Origin: Zoogloea sp041914405
GTDB taxonomy: Bacteria; Pseudomonadota; Gammaproteobacteria; Burkholderiales; Rhodocyclaceae
NCBI RefSeq assembly: GCF_041914405.1
Contig: NZ_JAYSDK010000030.1
Coordinates: 1-64,000, forward strand
Direction of reading: 5' to 3'
Length of the DNA: 64,000 nt
Below are positions 33,642 through 42,504 of the stretch, one piece after another. The notes beneath the pieces are model-generated. The model was not told where the DNA came from, searched no databases, and saw nothing but the letters and a program-made list of their open reading frames with translations. Every line of letters starts with the position of its first letter. Position 1 is the stretch's first letter. Both the position numbers and the translations under genes were made by a program.

Positions 33642-34879
33642 CGCAGCGCCGGCGCTTGCCCATCCCGGCTACGCACACCGAGCAGGAGCACCGCGAAGAG
33701 CACGAACAGCAGCGAGGTATTGGAGCGCCACAGGTAGTCCTCGAACAGGCAACTGGTGCAGATGAAGGCCACCAGCGCGGTACGCAGGGGCGCCACGCTG
33801 TCGCGCCGGCCGCGCCACAACAGCGGCGGGAAATACACCGCAAACAGGACAGCACCGCCGAACAGGCCGGTGGTGCTGAGCACGAAGAGGTACTGGTTGT
33901 GGGGATTGTCGGTGGTCAGCCAGCCCGGCGAATAACGCGCATGAAGCTCGGCATAGTCCCGCGTGTAGTCGCCCGTACCGACACCCAGCAGCGGATGCTC
34001 GGCAAACAGGCGCGCCGAGTTCATCAGGAAGGTCAGGCGCAAGCCGGCCGAAGTGTTCACCGACTCCTCGTAATGGGTGATCTCATTGACCGCCATATCC
34101 ACCCGGGTGCGGAAATAGTCGTTGCCGGCATAGGCACCGGTCAGCAGCGCCGACACCAGCACGACGGACAACGCGCCCGCCAGCAGCGGCCGCCGCGCAA
34201 AGCGCTGGAAGACCAGCACCGCCAGCAACACCAGGAACACCAGCTGCCCCGCCCGACCACCGGAGAACAACAGATTGCCGGCAGTCAGCACCGTCAGCAA
34301 CGCACACCCCAGGCGTCGCAGCGGCGGGCCCGCCAGGCTGGCCCGCGCGGCGAGATAGGCGGCCCAGGCAAGGATTGGCGCATAGAGGATGTGATCGACG
34401 AAGGGCGCGGTGTCCTCCGGGTCCTTGGCCACCCGCAGCCCGGCCGGCCAGTCGGTGAAGACGTGCATCTGCAGCCAGTTGTAGTAAGCCAGGCCCTCGG
34501 CCAGCAGGCAGCCGGCCAGGAAGGCGGCGATGCAGCGCGGCAGCAGCGCCCGGCGGGCGATCGTCAGGTACAGCGGTGACAGCAGGAAGAAGGTGTAGCG
34601 CCCGACCATCCGGCGCCCTTCCGCCATGTCCTCGGTCCACAGCAGGGCCAGCGGAAACAGCCAGAAGAAGGCCTGGAAGATCCAGAAGAGGCTGTCGCCG
34701 CGCAGCAGCGCCCACTTTTCGCGGAAACGCCCCTCCAGCAGGGACAGCACCAGCATCACCGCGCTCAGGGTATAGACCGGTGCCACGTGGCCGGGCAGGA
34801 AGAAGAAAGCCGCCGTAAACAGCGCCTCGTTGATGCGCGGGATACGGGAACGCAAGGCTGCCAGCGGCCCGACCGTCAT
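33638..34879 (-). CDS. O-antigen ligase family protein (WaaL-like)
   Basis: 413 residues with about eleven hydrophobic segments. In the C-terminal half a large periplasmic loop carries GVGTGDYTRDYAELHARYSPGWLTTDNPHNQYLFVLS. The DNPHNQYL motif, with its histidine, is the Wzy_C/WaaL hallmark. WaaL transfers undecaprenol-linked O-antigen onto lipid A-core on the periplasmic face. No O-antigen polymerase (Wzy) gene is nearby, so polymerase is the alternative reading; setting beside MsbA and core transferases favours ligase. Confidence 0.83.
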   Translation of the reverse strand: MTVGPLAALRSRIPRINEALFTAAFFFLPGHVAPVYTLSAVMLVLSLLEGRFREKWALLRGDSLFWIFQAFFWLFPLALLWTEDMAEGRRMVGRYTFFLLSPLYLTIARRALLPRCIAAFLAGCLLAEGLAYYNWLQMHVFTDWPAGLRVAKDPEDTAPFVDHILYAPILAWAAYLAARASLAGPPLRRLGCALLTVLTAGNLLFSGGRAGQLVFLVLLAVLVFQRFARRPLLAGALSVVLVSALLTGAYAGNDYFRTRVDMAVNEITHYEESVNTSAGLRLTFLMNSARLFAEHPLLGVGTGDYTRDYAELHARYSPGWLTTDNPHNQYLFVLSTTGLFGGAVLFAVYFPPLLWRGRRDSVAPLRTALVAFICTSCLFEDYLWRSNTSLLFVLFAVLLLGVRSRDGQAPALR

Positions 34880-35907
34880 CGCAGCTCGACCCCGCAGACG
34901 GCGAAGGCCGCCTGCATGTCGTGCCGCTCGGCATCGGACTTGAAGCGCACCCGGCCCCAGCCGAAGGCGATCACCCGGGTCTCGGCCGGGCTGGTCTGGC
35001 GGGCGAACAGCAAGGCTGAGGAGCGCACGCCCAGCACCGCGTCGTAGGCGTTGCTGGCCAGATGCACCTCCAGCGGCTCGTCCAGGGTTACCACCGCGTA
35101 GTCCGGGCAGTTCAGCTCCAGCGCGGGATCCTTCGGGTGCCCCTTGTAGAAGACCTGCCGGATGCCTTCGGCGGCCAGCCAGGCGTGGATCTCCGCGCTC
35201 ACCGCGTCCCGGTCGGCGGGCTTCATCAGGCCGGCCCCGACCAGCGGCTGGCCGATCACCAATGCCCGCCGCTGCCCCTCCCGGGCCTGTGGGACATCAC
35301 CAGCGGGCGCGACAAGAGGCGGCAACACCACAGCCTTGGCCGACGGGTATTCGTGGGGCAGGCCCGGAATCACGTAGACACGGTCGCAGAAGCCGGCATC
35401 GGAGCCGATGCGGTCGCCGGCAAAACACCAGTAGTCCAACTCGGGCGCCACCAGGCGGCGCAGCTTGCGGACCTTCTGGGACAGGCAGCGCAGCCAACTG
35501 AGCGGGTAGCGGCGGATGCTGATGATGCCGTCCGGCAGGATCCGCGCCTTCATGTCGGCACCGCCGCATAGCCTGGGCAGCGCACGCAGGAAGTAGTTGA
35601 TCGCCTCGGTATCGAACACCGCGCTGTGGATGTGCAGGCTATCGCAGCGGCCGACCAGCCCGGCCACCAGCCGGATGTTGGCGCGCAGGCGGCGCAGGCG
35701 ACCGAAGGGGCCGGGCAGCGGCTCGCGGCGCGGCCACGGCATATAGCTGGCGGCATCCCAGTCCTCCGCCCGCACCACCGGCGTCATGCCCGGCTTGTAC
35801 CAGACCAGCACCTGGCGCGCGCCGGCCTCGTGGGTCTCGGCGATGCGCCGGGCCGCCAGGTATTGCAGCGGCGAGGCGACGAAGTAGAGGGCGACCCGGT
35901 TCGTCAT
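34876..35907 (-). CDS. GT-B-like transferase, possibly sialyltransferase-like
   Basis: 343 residues, not confidently recognised. Starts with RVALYFVASPLQYLAARRIAE; later come LHIHSAVFDTEAINYFLRALP, ARILPDGIISIRRYPLS, ALVIGQPLVGAGLM and VFYKGHPKDP. The order 'DG...' then 'GQPL' then 'KGHP' resembles the polysialyltransferase/GT52 group, which bind CMP-sugars. No CMP-sugar genes are in the window. It lies between msbA and waaL in the operon (4-base gap and 4-base overlap), so a role in the surface glycan is likely. Confidence 0.6.
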   Translation of the reverse strand: MTNRVALYFVASPLQYLAARRIAETHEAGARQVLVWYKPGMTPVVRAEDWDAASYMPWPRREPLPGPFGRLRRLRANIRLVAGLVGRCDSLHIHSAVFDTEAINYFLRALPRLCGGADMKARILPDGIISIRRYPLSWLRCLSQKVRKLRRLVAPELDYWCFAGDRIGSDAGFCDRVYVIPGLPHEYPSAKAVVLPPLVAPAGDVPQAREGQRRALVIGQPLVGAGLMKPADRDAVSAEIHAWLAAEGIRQVFYKGHPKDPALELNCPDYAVVTLDEPLEVHLASNAYDAVLGVRSSALLFARQTSPAETRVIAFGWGRVRFKSDAERHDMQAAFAVCGVELR

Positions 35908-35911
35908 GGCA

Positions 35912-37657
35912 TCAGGCGGCGTCCGCCGTCACCTGTTCGCCGCTGGCCAGCAGGCGGGCGTAGGCCGCGCCGCGGGCCACCAGTTCGTCGTGGGTACCGG
36001 CCTCGACGATCTGCCCGCGCTCCATCACGACAATGCGGTCGGCATCGCGGATGGTGGACAGGCGGTGGGCGATGACGATCACCGTGCGGTTACGGCGCAG
36101 CTCGACCAGCGCATCCTTCACCGCCCGCTCCGATTCGTTGTCGAGGGCCGATGTGGCTTCGTCGAGCAACAGGATCGGTGCATCGCGCAGGAAGGCGCGG
36201 GCGATCGCGATGCGCTGGCGCTGACCGCCGGAGAGCTGGCTGCCATTGGCGCCGACCCGCGTCGCGAGTCCATCCGGCAGCTTGTCGATGAACTCCATCG
36301 CATGGGCGGCGCGGGCCGCCGCGACGATGTCGGCTTCCGGCACGTCCGGGCGGCCATAGGCGATGTTGGCGGCGATGCTGTCGTCGAACAGCACGACCTG
36401 CTGGCCGACCCAGCCAAGCTGGGCACGCAGGTGAGCCAGCGGCAGGCTGTCGAGGGACGCACCGTCGAGCATTACTCGGCCTGCAGTAGGCTCGTAGAAA
36501 CGGGCGATCAGGTTGATCAGCGTGGTCTTGCCGCTGCCGGAGGCGCCGACCAGGGCCACCGTCTGGCCCGGATGCACGTCCAGGCTGAAGTGCCGCAGCG
36601 CCGCCTCGGTCTGGCCGGGGTAGGCGAAGCTGACATCGTCGAAACGCAGTTCGCCGGTCGCCCGCGGCAGCGTGCCGCTGGCGCTGTCCACTTCTGGCGG
36701 CGTGTCGAGCAGCTCGAAGATGCTCTGCGCGCCAGCCAGGCCGCGCTGGATCGTCGCGTTGATGTTGGTCAGCCGGCGGATCGGCTCGAAGAGCATCGAC
36801 ATCGCGGTGACGAAGGACACGAACTCGCCGGGGCTGAGTTTGTCCTGGGCCGACAGGGACGAGGCGGTCCAGATCACCGTGGCCACCGCCGCCGCGGCCA
36901 GCACCTGCACCAGCGGCACGTTGGCGGACGACACCCGCACCGTGCGCATGGTCTGCTTGCGCAGTTTTTCGGACACCTCAGCGAAGCGCCGGTCCTCGTG
37001 ATCGTGGGTGCCGAACAGCTTGATCTCGCGCACGCCGCCGAGGGTTTCCTCGACCATCCCGGTCATGCGCCCGGTGGTCTCCTGCATCTCCTGGTTGGAA
37101 CCGCGGAGCTTGCGGCTGGCGACGCGGATCAGCCAGGCCACGATCGGCGCGATGGCGACGATCACCAGGGTCAGCTCCCAGGCGGTGTAAATCAGGTAGC
37201 CGGTCAGGCCGATGATGATCAGGGTGTCGCGCACAACGATGATCCACGCGTTGGACAGCGCGGCACCGACCTGGGGGATGTCGTAGAGAATGCGCGACAG
37301 CATGCGCCCGCCGGTTTCGGCCTGGTGCACCGGGATCGGCAGGTGCATCTGGTGGCGGAAAACCTGCTGGCGGAGGTCGGTGATGGCCTGGTTGGCGATC
37401 CACTGGCTGGACACGCTGGCCACGTACTCGGCCACGCCCTTGCCCAGGAAGGCGAGCATCAGGAACAGCGGCACCTGCCACTGGGCGACCTGGCTCTTCT
37501 TGATCAGGCTCTCGTCCACCAGCGGCTTGAGCAGGCCTGGCAGCACGGGCTCGAGGGAGGCGGCAGCGATCATCGCCAGGATGGACAGGGCGACCACCCT
37601 TGAATACGGGCGGATGGAACCAAGCAGGCGACGGTAGAGCTGGATGGAGTCTTTCAT
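35912..37657 (-). CDS. msbA: Lipid A export ATP-binding/permease protein MsbA
   Basis: 581 residues, the usual MsbA length. Flips lipid A-core across the inner membrane. Six membrane helices occupy the N-terminal half, starting KDSIQLYRRLLGSIRPYSRVV. The C-terminal ATPase has Walker A GASGSGKTT, signature LSGGQRQRIAIARAF, Walker B LLLDEATSALD and switch histidine VIVIAHRLSTI. It is the first gene of the continuous minus-strand LPS operon running down to 27482. Confidence 0.92.
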   Translation of the reverse strand: MKDSIQLYRRLLGSIRPYSRVVALSILAMIAAASLEPVLPGLLKPLVDESLIKKSQVAQWQVPLFLMLAFLGKGVAEYVASVSSQWIANQAITDLRQQVFRHQMHLPIPVHQAETGGRMLSRILYDIPQVGAALSNAWIIVVRDTLIIIGLTGYLIYTAWELTLVIVAIAPIVAWLIRVASRKLRGSNQEMQETTGRMTGMVEETLGGVREIKLFGTHDHEDRRFAEVSEKLRKQTMRTVRVSSANVPLVQVLAAAAVATVIWTASSLSAQDKLSPGEFVSFVTAMSMLFEPIRRLTNINATIQRGLAGAQSIFELLDTPPEVDSASGTLPRATGELRFDDVSFAYPGQTEAALRHFSLDVHPGQTVALVGASGSGKTTLINLIARFYEPTAGRVMLDGASLDSLPLAHLRAQLGWVGQQVVLFDDSIAANIAYGRPDVPEADIVAAARAAHAMEFIDKLPDGLATRVGANGSQLSGGQRQRIAIARAFLRDAPILLLDEATSALDNESERAVKDALVELRRNRTVIVIAHRLSTIRDADRIVVMERGQIVEAGTHDELVARGAAYARLLASGEQVTADAA

Positions 37658-37810
37658 TCGTTCAGTGGCTCGAAACCCAGTGCAGACCCATCGCTCCGGG
37701 CGCGCCGAAACTGCGCATGGGCCGAAGCTTGCGCATTGCGGGGCGCGGGGTCAAACGCGTTTTTGTCATCAAATGTGCGGCAGCCCCGGCCGCCTCGCAT
37801 GTCATCACAT

Positions 37811-38833
37811 TCAGCGGCCCGGCGATATGCCGGAGGTCACTGCCGCCAGCGCGTCCGTCACCGCGAGCTGGTTCAGCGCCACCCCGTTGAGACAGTGGAT
37901 CGCCGGGTCGTGCAACAGCAACGGGCGTTTGCCGAGCAGGCAAATGGCCGGCTTGCCGGTGGCGGCCGCCATGTTGATCACGCCGGTGTCATTGCCGACG
38001 CAACCGTCCGCCGCGAGCAGGATGCCGGCGGTCTGCATGATGGTGCCGCGGGTGAACGGCTGGATGGCCGCCCGCTGCGCCTCCGGAACCCCGGCGACGA
38101 TGCGGCGCGCGCTGTCCTCCTCGCCAGGCCCGCCGAGCAGGACGACGCCGTAGCCCCGGGCGACGAGTTCCGCCGCCAGCGCGCCATAGCGTTCGTCGCC
38201 CCAGTGCTTGTGCTTCTCGGACGTGCCGATGGCGAAGCAGACGGTCGGGCGCGGCAGCTTGGCGATGAAATCCTGCCCGAAGGCGAGTTCCGCCGCCGGC
38301 ACCTTCATGCGCGGCACGATGGCCGCCGGCACGATGCCGTGGGCGATCATCAGTGCGGTGGCCTCTTCGTAGATGCCGACGCCGGCGCCCTCGTACTTGG
38401 AAATGAAGGGCGGCTGGTTGAGAAACAGGCGCTGGCGCAGATTGGTACCGAATCCGATACGGGTCGGGATCTTGGCCAGCCAGGCGAGAATCCCATGGTG
38501 GTAGCGGCGGGAGAACAGGAAGATCCGCTCGAACTGGTACTGTTGCAGTTCCCGCGCAAAGCGCCGCAAACCAGCAAAACCCCGGTGATGTCCCTTGCGC
38601 CCCTCGCTGCGGCGGGGATTGCGGTCGTAGAGGATCACATCGTCGATGCAGTCCTCGGCGGCGAGGATGTCCTTCGCCCGGGTGGACGGCGCGGCGATCA
38701 CCGACACCTTGCCATTGCGACTCGCCGCCGCAACCGCGCGGATATAGGGCAGATGCCAGACGAGGTCGCCAATGCCAACGTGGCGGATCAGCACCGCGGT
38801 TTTCGGGTCCGCCCCACGCACCTGTGATTCCAT
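37811..38833 (-). CDS. Second GT9 (heptosyltransferase-like)
   Basis: 340 residues. ADPKTAVLIRHVGIGDLVWHLPYIRAV gives the GD-loop of GT9; VCFAIGTSEKHKHWGDERYGALA and ADGCVGNDTGVINMAAATGKP give the donor site. In the ending loop the residue after DTG is Val, not the Leu/Pro-T-H of true heptosyltransferases, so the sugar may differ. ATG 38833 chosen; a GTG nine codons earlier (38860) is possible and neither has a strong ribosome site. Separated from msbA by 153 bases. Confidence 0.82.
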   Translation of the reverse strand: MESQVRGADPKTAVLIRHVGIGDLVWHLPYIRAVAAASRNGKVSVIAAPSTRAKDILAAEDCIDDVILYDRNPRRSEGRKGHHRGFAGLRRFARELQQYQFERIFLFSRRYHHGILAWLAKIPTRIGFGTNLRQRLFLNQPPFISKYEGAGVGIYEEATALMIAHGIVPAAIVPRMKVPAAELAFGQDFIAKLPRPTVCFAIGTSEKHKHWGDERYGALAAELVARGYGVVLLGGPGEEDSARRIVAGVPEAQRAAIQPFTRGTIMQTAGILLAADGCVGNDTGVINMAAATGKPAICLLGKRPLLLHDPAIHCLNGVALNQLAVTDALAAVTSGISPGR

Positions 38834-39095
38834 GTCTCTAGGAGATTCCTGCAGCTGCACCGGCGTGGCGGCCTCGGTGGCCGGCCAGCGCGATGCCGGT
38901 TGATGTGATGCCGGCCCGGCCTATGAACGGCCGCGCGGCGACGCCGGCAGCAGTTTCACCCACCAGCCCTTTCGGAAACCTGACCAGCATCCCACGGGCC
39001 GATGCAAAGCGCCGTAGGGCAATCGTCTGGGTTGGCCAGCAATCTGTAATCAAATGTTCTGCGCCCCTGCTGCCGCCCCTGACGAGGCGGCGAGT

Positions 39096-39758
39096 CTATT
39101 CCCGGTGCAAGACCTTGTCCACGATCAGGCTGGACCAGCCTTCCTCACGGAAACTGGCCTCCAGCGCATCGCGGTCGTACTCGGTATCCACCCATTCCAG
39201 GAAGCCGATCGGGCTGCGCGCGTTGCGCGCCACGTAGCTGGCCAGGAAGAAATCCAGGATGCCGGTCTTGGCGCCCTTGAAATGCCCATAACGCCAGTTG
39301 AGCTCGGCCAGCGCGTCCTCGACCGGGTGGCCCAGGTGCAGGATGCGGTACAGCGCCGAACCAAGGCCAGCCCGGTCGGCCCCCGACTTGCAGTGCATCA
39401 GCGCCGGGAATTCCATGCCCCTAAACAGCTCGTCCATCGCATGGATCTCTTCCACCTCGGGCGCGGTGCGGGAATACAGCTTGACGTCATGGAGCACCAG
39501 GCCGAGCTTGTCGCAGGCCTCCTTCTCCAGTGCATAGGAACCGTAGCCGTGGGGGCCGCGCAGATTCACCACGCTGCGGATACCGTACTTCTGCTGGTAC
39601 TTGGCCAGTTGGGCTGGGCTGGGCTGGCTGCAGCGGTACATGCCACCGCCCAGGTGGTAGAAGTTGTTGTAGACGGCACGGATCATGCCGTGGTCCACCA
39701 GGTGCATGTCGAACCAGGCACGCACGCGCCCGGAGCGCGAGGAAATGTCCATCACCAT
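39096..39758 (-). CDS. Dual-specificity/tyrosine phosphatase-like protein
   Basis: 220 residues. The PTP-loop MHCKSGADRAGLGSALYR (C-x5-R, about residues 121-138) is intact, so it should form a phosphocysteine intermediate. Upstream NLRGPHGYGSYALEKEACDKLG and VKLYSRTAPEVEEI are typical of the bacterial DSP-like group that acts on proteins, lipids or phosphoinositide-like substrates. The stop of the heptose-kinase gene is 9 bases upstream, so they are probably co-transcribed. A role on a phosphorylated LPS precursor is conceivable but unproven. Confidence 0.82.
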   Translation of the reverse strand: MVMDISSRSGRVRAWFDMHLVDHGMIRAVYNNFYHLGGGMYRCSQPSPAQLAKYQQKYGIRSVVNLRGPHGYGSYALEKEACDKLGLVLHDVKLYSRTAPEVEEIHAMDELFRGMEFPALMHCKSGADRAGLGSALYRILHLGHPVEDALAELNWRYGHFKGAKTGILDFFLASYVARNARSPIGFLEWVDTEYDRDALEASFREEGWSSLIVDKVLHRE

Positions 39759-39767
39759 CGCCGAGCC

Positions 39768-41099
39768 TCAGTCCGGCAGCGCCAGCGAACGCACATCGGC
39801 CGCCGCCGCACGCGTCTGGTCAGCCAGGGTGGAGAGGGTCGCCGGACGGCCGAACAGCATGTCCGGCCGCAGGGCGACCAGCAGCGCATCGCGGGTCGCC
39901 TCGTCAGCACGCACGACCCAGTCCACCGGCCGCAGCGCCGCCAGCACGGCCGCCGCCCCGGCCGCAGCAGCAGCCGGCTCAATGACCAGCAGGCGGTCTA
40001 CACCCTTGCCGGCAATTTCCAGCTGGGCCAGCATGTCTGCCCCCGGTACCCCCACCGGCCCCAGCACCACGGCGATCCGTTCGCCAGCGGCCTGGGCGCG
40101 CTGGCAGGTACCCAGCACCCTGTCTGCCGCCAGCACGCCGCGGGCCAGCGGCGCATGGGCGTTCATCGCCTCGTAGAGCTCGTCGATGCTGACGGTAGCC
40201 GTGCCCAGCTTGCCGACCACCACCCCGGCGGCCAGGTTGGCCAGCGCGGTGGCATCGCGCAGCTCCAGGCCAGCAGCAATGCCGCAGCCAAGCACCGCCG
40301 ACACGGTATCGCCAGCACCGGTCACGTCGAACACTTCCTGTGCCCGGGTGGGCTGGTGATGGGCCGGCTGACCCTTCTGCAGCAGGGTCACGCCATGTTC
40401 GCCGCGGGTCACCAGCAACGCCTCCAGGCCCAGCTCGTCGCGCAGGGCTTCGCCGCGGGCGATCAGCGTCGCCTCGTCCGGACAGGGACCGACCACCGCT
40501 TCGAATTCCGCCAGGTTGGGCTTGACGATGGTGGCACCGCGGTAGCGCGAGAAATCAGTGCCCTTCGGGTCCACCACCACCGGAATGCCGCGCGCCCGCG
40601 CCGCGGCGATCAGCGCCGCCACGTCGGCCAGGGTGCCCTTGGCATAGTCGGACAACACCAGCACGTCGGCACGATCGAGCTGGGCAGCCAGCGCGACGCC
40701 GACCAGCGCGGCCTGGCGGTCGTCGAAGCGTTCTTCGAAATCCAGGCGGATCAGCTGCTGATGGCGGGAGATCACGCGCAGCTTGGTGATCGTCGGGGCA
40801 TCGCTCAGGCGCTCGAAAGCACATGCGACGCCGCGCTCCACCAGACCGGACTCCAGCAGCCGACCGGCTTCGTCGTCGCCGATCAGGCCGACGACCCGCG
40901 CCTGCGCGCCCAGCGACGCCGCGTTGAGGGCCACGTTGCCGGCTCCGCCGGCCCGCGCCTCGTCATTGCGCACCTGCACCACCGGCACCGGCGCTTCCGG
41001 CGAAATACGGGCGGTGGCGCCATGCCAGTAGCGGTCGAGCATCACGTCGCCACAAACGAGCACGCGGCAGGCAGAAAAATCCGGCAGGGAAAAATGCAT
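39768..41099 (-). CDS. hldA: D-glycero-beta-D-manno-heptose-7-phosphate kinase with a degenerate second domain
   Basis: 443 residues. Residues about 1-312 are an rfaE1-type PfkB kinase: VLVCGDVMLDRYWHGATARISPEAP, GGAGNVALNAASLG, VVDPKGTDFSRYRGA, KPNLAEFE and the ATP site VFDVTGAGDTVSAVL. This makes heptose-1,7-bisphosphate for the LPS inner core. Residues about 313-443 align in layout with the adenylyltransferase half of HldE. The expected nucleotide-binding GCFDILHAGH is replaced by LGPVGVPGADML, while VDWVVRADEATRDALLVALRPDML is recognisable. Adenylyltransferase activity is therefore unlikely, and a separate rfaE2 would be needed. ATG 41099 chosen as the family start. Confidence 0.88.
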   Translation of the reverse strand: MHFSLPDFSACRVLVCGDVMLDRYWHGATARISPEAPVPVVQVRNDEARAGGAGNVALNAASLGAQARVVGLIGDDEAGRLLESGLVERGVACAFERLSDAPTITKLRVISRHQQLIRLDFEERFDDRQAALVGVALAAQLDRADVLVLSDYAKGTLADVAALIAAARARGIPVVVDPKGTDFSRYRGATIVKPNLAEFEAVVGPCPDEATLIARGEALRDELGLEALLVTRGEHGVTLLQKGQPAHHQPTRAQEVFDVTGAGDTVSAVLGCGIAAGLELRDATALANLAAGVVVGKLGTATVSIDELYEAMNAHAPLARGVLAADRVLGTCQRAQAAGERIAVVLGPVGVPGADMLAQLEIAGKGVDRLLVIEPAAAAAGAAAVLAALRPVDWVVRADEATRDALLVALRPDMLFGRPATLSTLADQTRAAAADVRSLALPD

Positions 41100-41289
41100 A
41101 CACGGGCAGGCATCCGCGACACGGACGCCGGAAAGACATAAAGGCGGAATTATCGCATCAAGGACCGGATGCCGGACGGCCGCCGGGCATTTTGGGCAAT
41201 GGCAGCACCGCCGTCCCGCCAGGCAGTTGTCGCCCGCGGGCCAGAATCGCATACTGCTGGCGTGACCTTCAGCCACGGAGGACTGCACC

Positions 41290-41919
41290 ATGCTTCATGC
41301 CACACCGGGTCGCAACCACGCAGCACCGCCACCGGAGGAGGAATTCGAACCCTTCGGCGGGCTGGTGCGCTACGAGCGGCACATGCCGATCCACCAGGTG
41401 TCCTACTACCTGTGCGGCGAGATCCAGGAGCCCCAGTTCTACACCGAACTGTTCTATACCCTGCGCACCGCCGCCGAGACCGACCTGATCTATCTGCACA
41501 TCAATTCGCCGGGCGGCGACTTCAACACCGGCCTGCAGATCATCAACAACATGCTGGCCTCGGAAGCCCATGTGATCACGGTGCTGGAGGCGCGGGCCTA
41601 TTCAATGGCGGCCTTCATCTTTCTGTCCGGCGACGAGCTGATCGTGCACGACAACTGCCAGCTGATGTTCCACACCTATTCGAGCAGTTTCGCCGGCAAG
41701 GGCAGCGAGCAGCTGGCCGAGGTGCACGCCCTCGGCAACTGGTTCGAGAAGGTCACCACACGGCTGTGCACGCCTTTCCTGAGCGCCGCCGACATCAACC
41801 ATATCCTGCAGGGCAGCGACCTGTGGATGGACTCCGATGAGATCCGTCACCGCCTCGGGCGCATCAAGCGCGCGCCGGCCCGGCCGCGCAAAACCACCCG
41901 CAAGACGACCGAGACCTGA
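41290..41919 (+). CDS. ClpP-like serine protease
   Basis: 209 residues. The crotonase/ClpP fold is shown by LIYLHINSPGGDFNTGLQIINNML, the nucleophile region LEARAYSMAAFIFLSGDE (Ser105) and LMFHTYSSS (His128). A candidate third residue is in GSDLWMDSDEI. It differs enough from housekeeping ClpP (longer Pro-rich N-terminus, Arg/Lys-rich tail RKTTRKTTE) that it is probably a stand-alone relative, with no Clp ATPase alongside. GGAGG lies 11 bases before ATG 41290. Divergent from hldA. Confidence 0.82.
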   Translation: MLHATPGRNHAAPPPEEEFEPFGGLVRYERHMPIHQVSYYLCGEIQEPQFYTELFYTLRTAAETDLIYLHINSPGGDFNTGLQIINNMLASEAHVITVLEARAYSMAAFIFLSGDELIVHDNCQLMFHTYSSSFAGKGSEQLAEVHALGNWFEKVTTRLCTPFLSAADINHILQGSDLWMDSDEIRHRLGRIKRAPARPRKTTRKTTET

Positions 41920-41943
41920 AAGATACGACGGGCGGCCGTCCGC

Positions 41944-42504
41944 TCAGGGCAGCGCCGCGGCGATGTCGCGGGCCAGCGCATCAATCAGCCGGCCGTGGGC
42001 GGCGGCAAGCGCCGCGTAAGTCGGTGCCGCCACCGCCTCGCTACCAATGAAGCGCCGGCTGACCAGGTCCTTGCCACCCTTCCGCAAGGTCCACACCGCT
42101 TCCAGCGTGACCCGCTCGAAGCCTTCGGCGTCGAAACGCTGCACGTCGATCGGCAGGCTCAGGTCCGGCTCGGCCTGCGTCGCCTGCGGCCACGCGACGA
42201 CCCGCCCGTAACCACGCAGGCGGGCGATGTCGGAGGCGATGCGGCGGGCCATCTCGGTCTTCAGAGGAGCAGCCCAGCGGTGCCCGTCCGCCACCTCGAC
42301 ACGCACGCCGTCCACCAGGCGGACCATGTGCAGACGGTCGATGGCCGCCGGCACACCGACTGGCCCGACCACCAGGCTCGGTCCTGCCGTCGCAACCGGG
42401 GCGACCTCCCCCGCCGCCTGCGGACCGAGACTGAAAAACTGGATCGGCGGCGTGGTGCCGCAGGCCGCCAGCAGAAGGGCCAGGCTGGCCAGCACGGGTT
42501 TCAT
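41944..42504 (-). CDS. pqiC: ABC-type transport auxiliary lipoprotein PqiC
   Basis: 186 residues. Lipobox LALLLAACG with the lipidated Cys at about residue 15, then IQFFSLG, the conserved start of the PqiC/YmbA family. Outer-membrane partner of the PqiB lipid-transport needle. Start overlaps the pqiB stop by 4 bases. Convergent with the ClpP-like gene. Confidence 0.88.
   Translation of the reverse strand: MKPVLASLALLLAACGTTPPIQFFSLGPQAAGEVAPVATAGPSLVVGPVGVPAAIDRLHMVRLVDGVRVEVADGHRWAAPLKTEMARRIASDIARLRGYGRVVAWPQATQAEPDLSLPIDVQRFDAEGFERVTLEAVWTLRKGGKDLVSRRFIGSEAVAAPTYAALAAAHGRLIDALARDIAAALP

Noticed and set aside
35906..37603. 565-residue plus-strand frame
   Set aside because: Antisense to msbA, compositionally a shadow.
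38838..39053. 71-residue minus-strand frame between GT9 and the phosphatase
   Set aside because: No ribosome site, no similarity, low-complexity C-terminus; the stretch appears to be plain intergenic DNA.
39054..41141. 695-residue plus-strand frame
   Set aside because: Antisense to the phosphatase and heptose-kinase genes, which both have intact motifs; it carries no domain.
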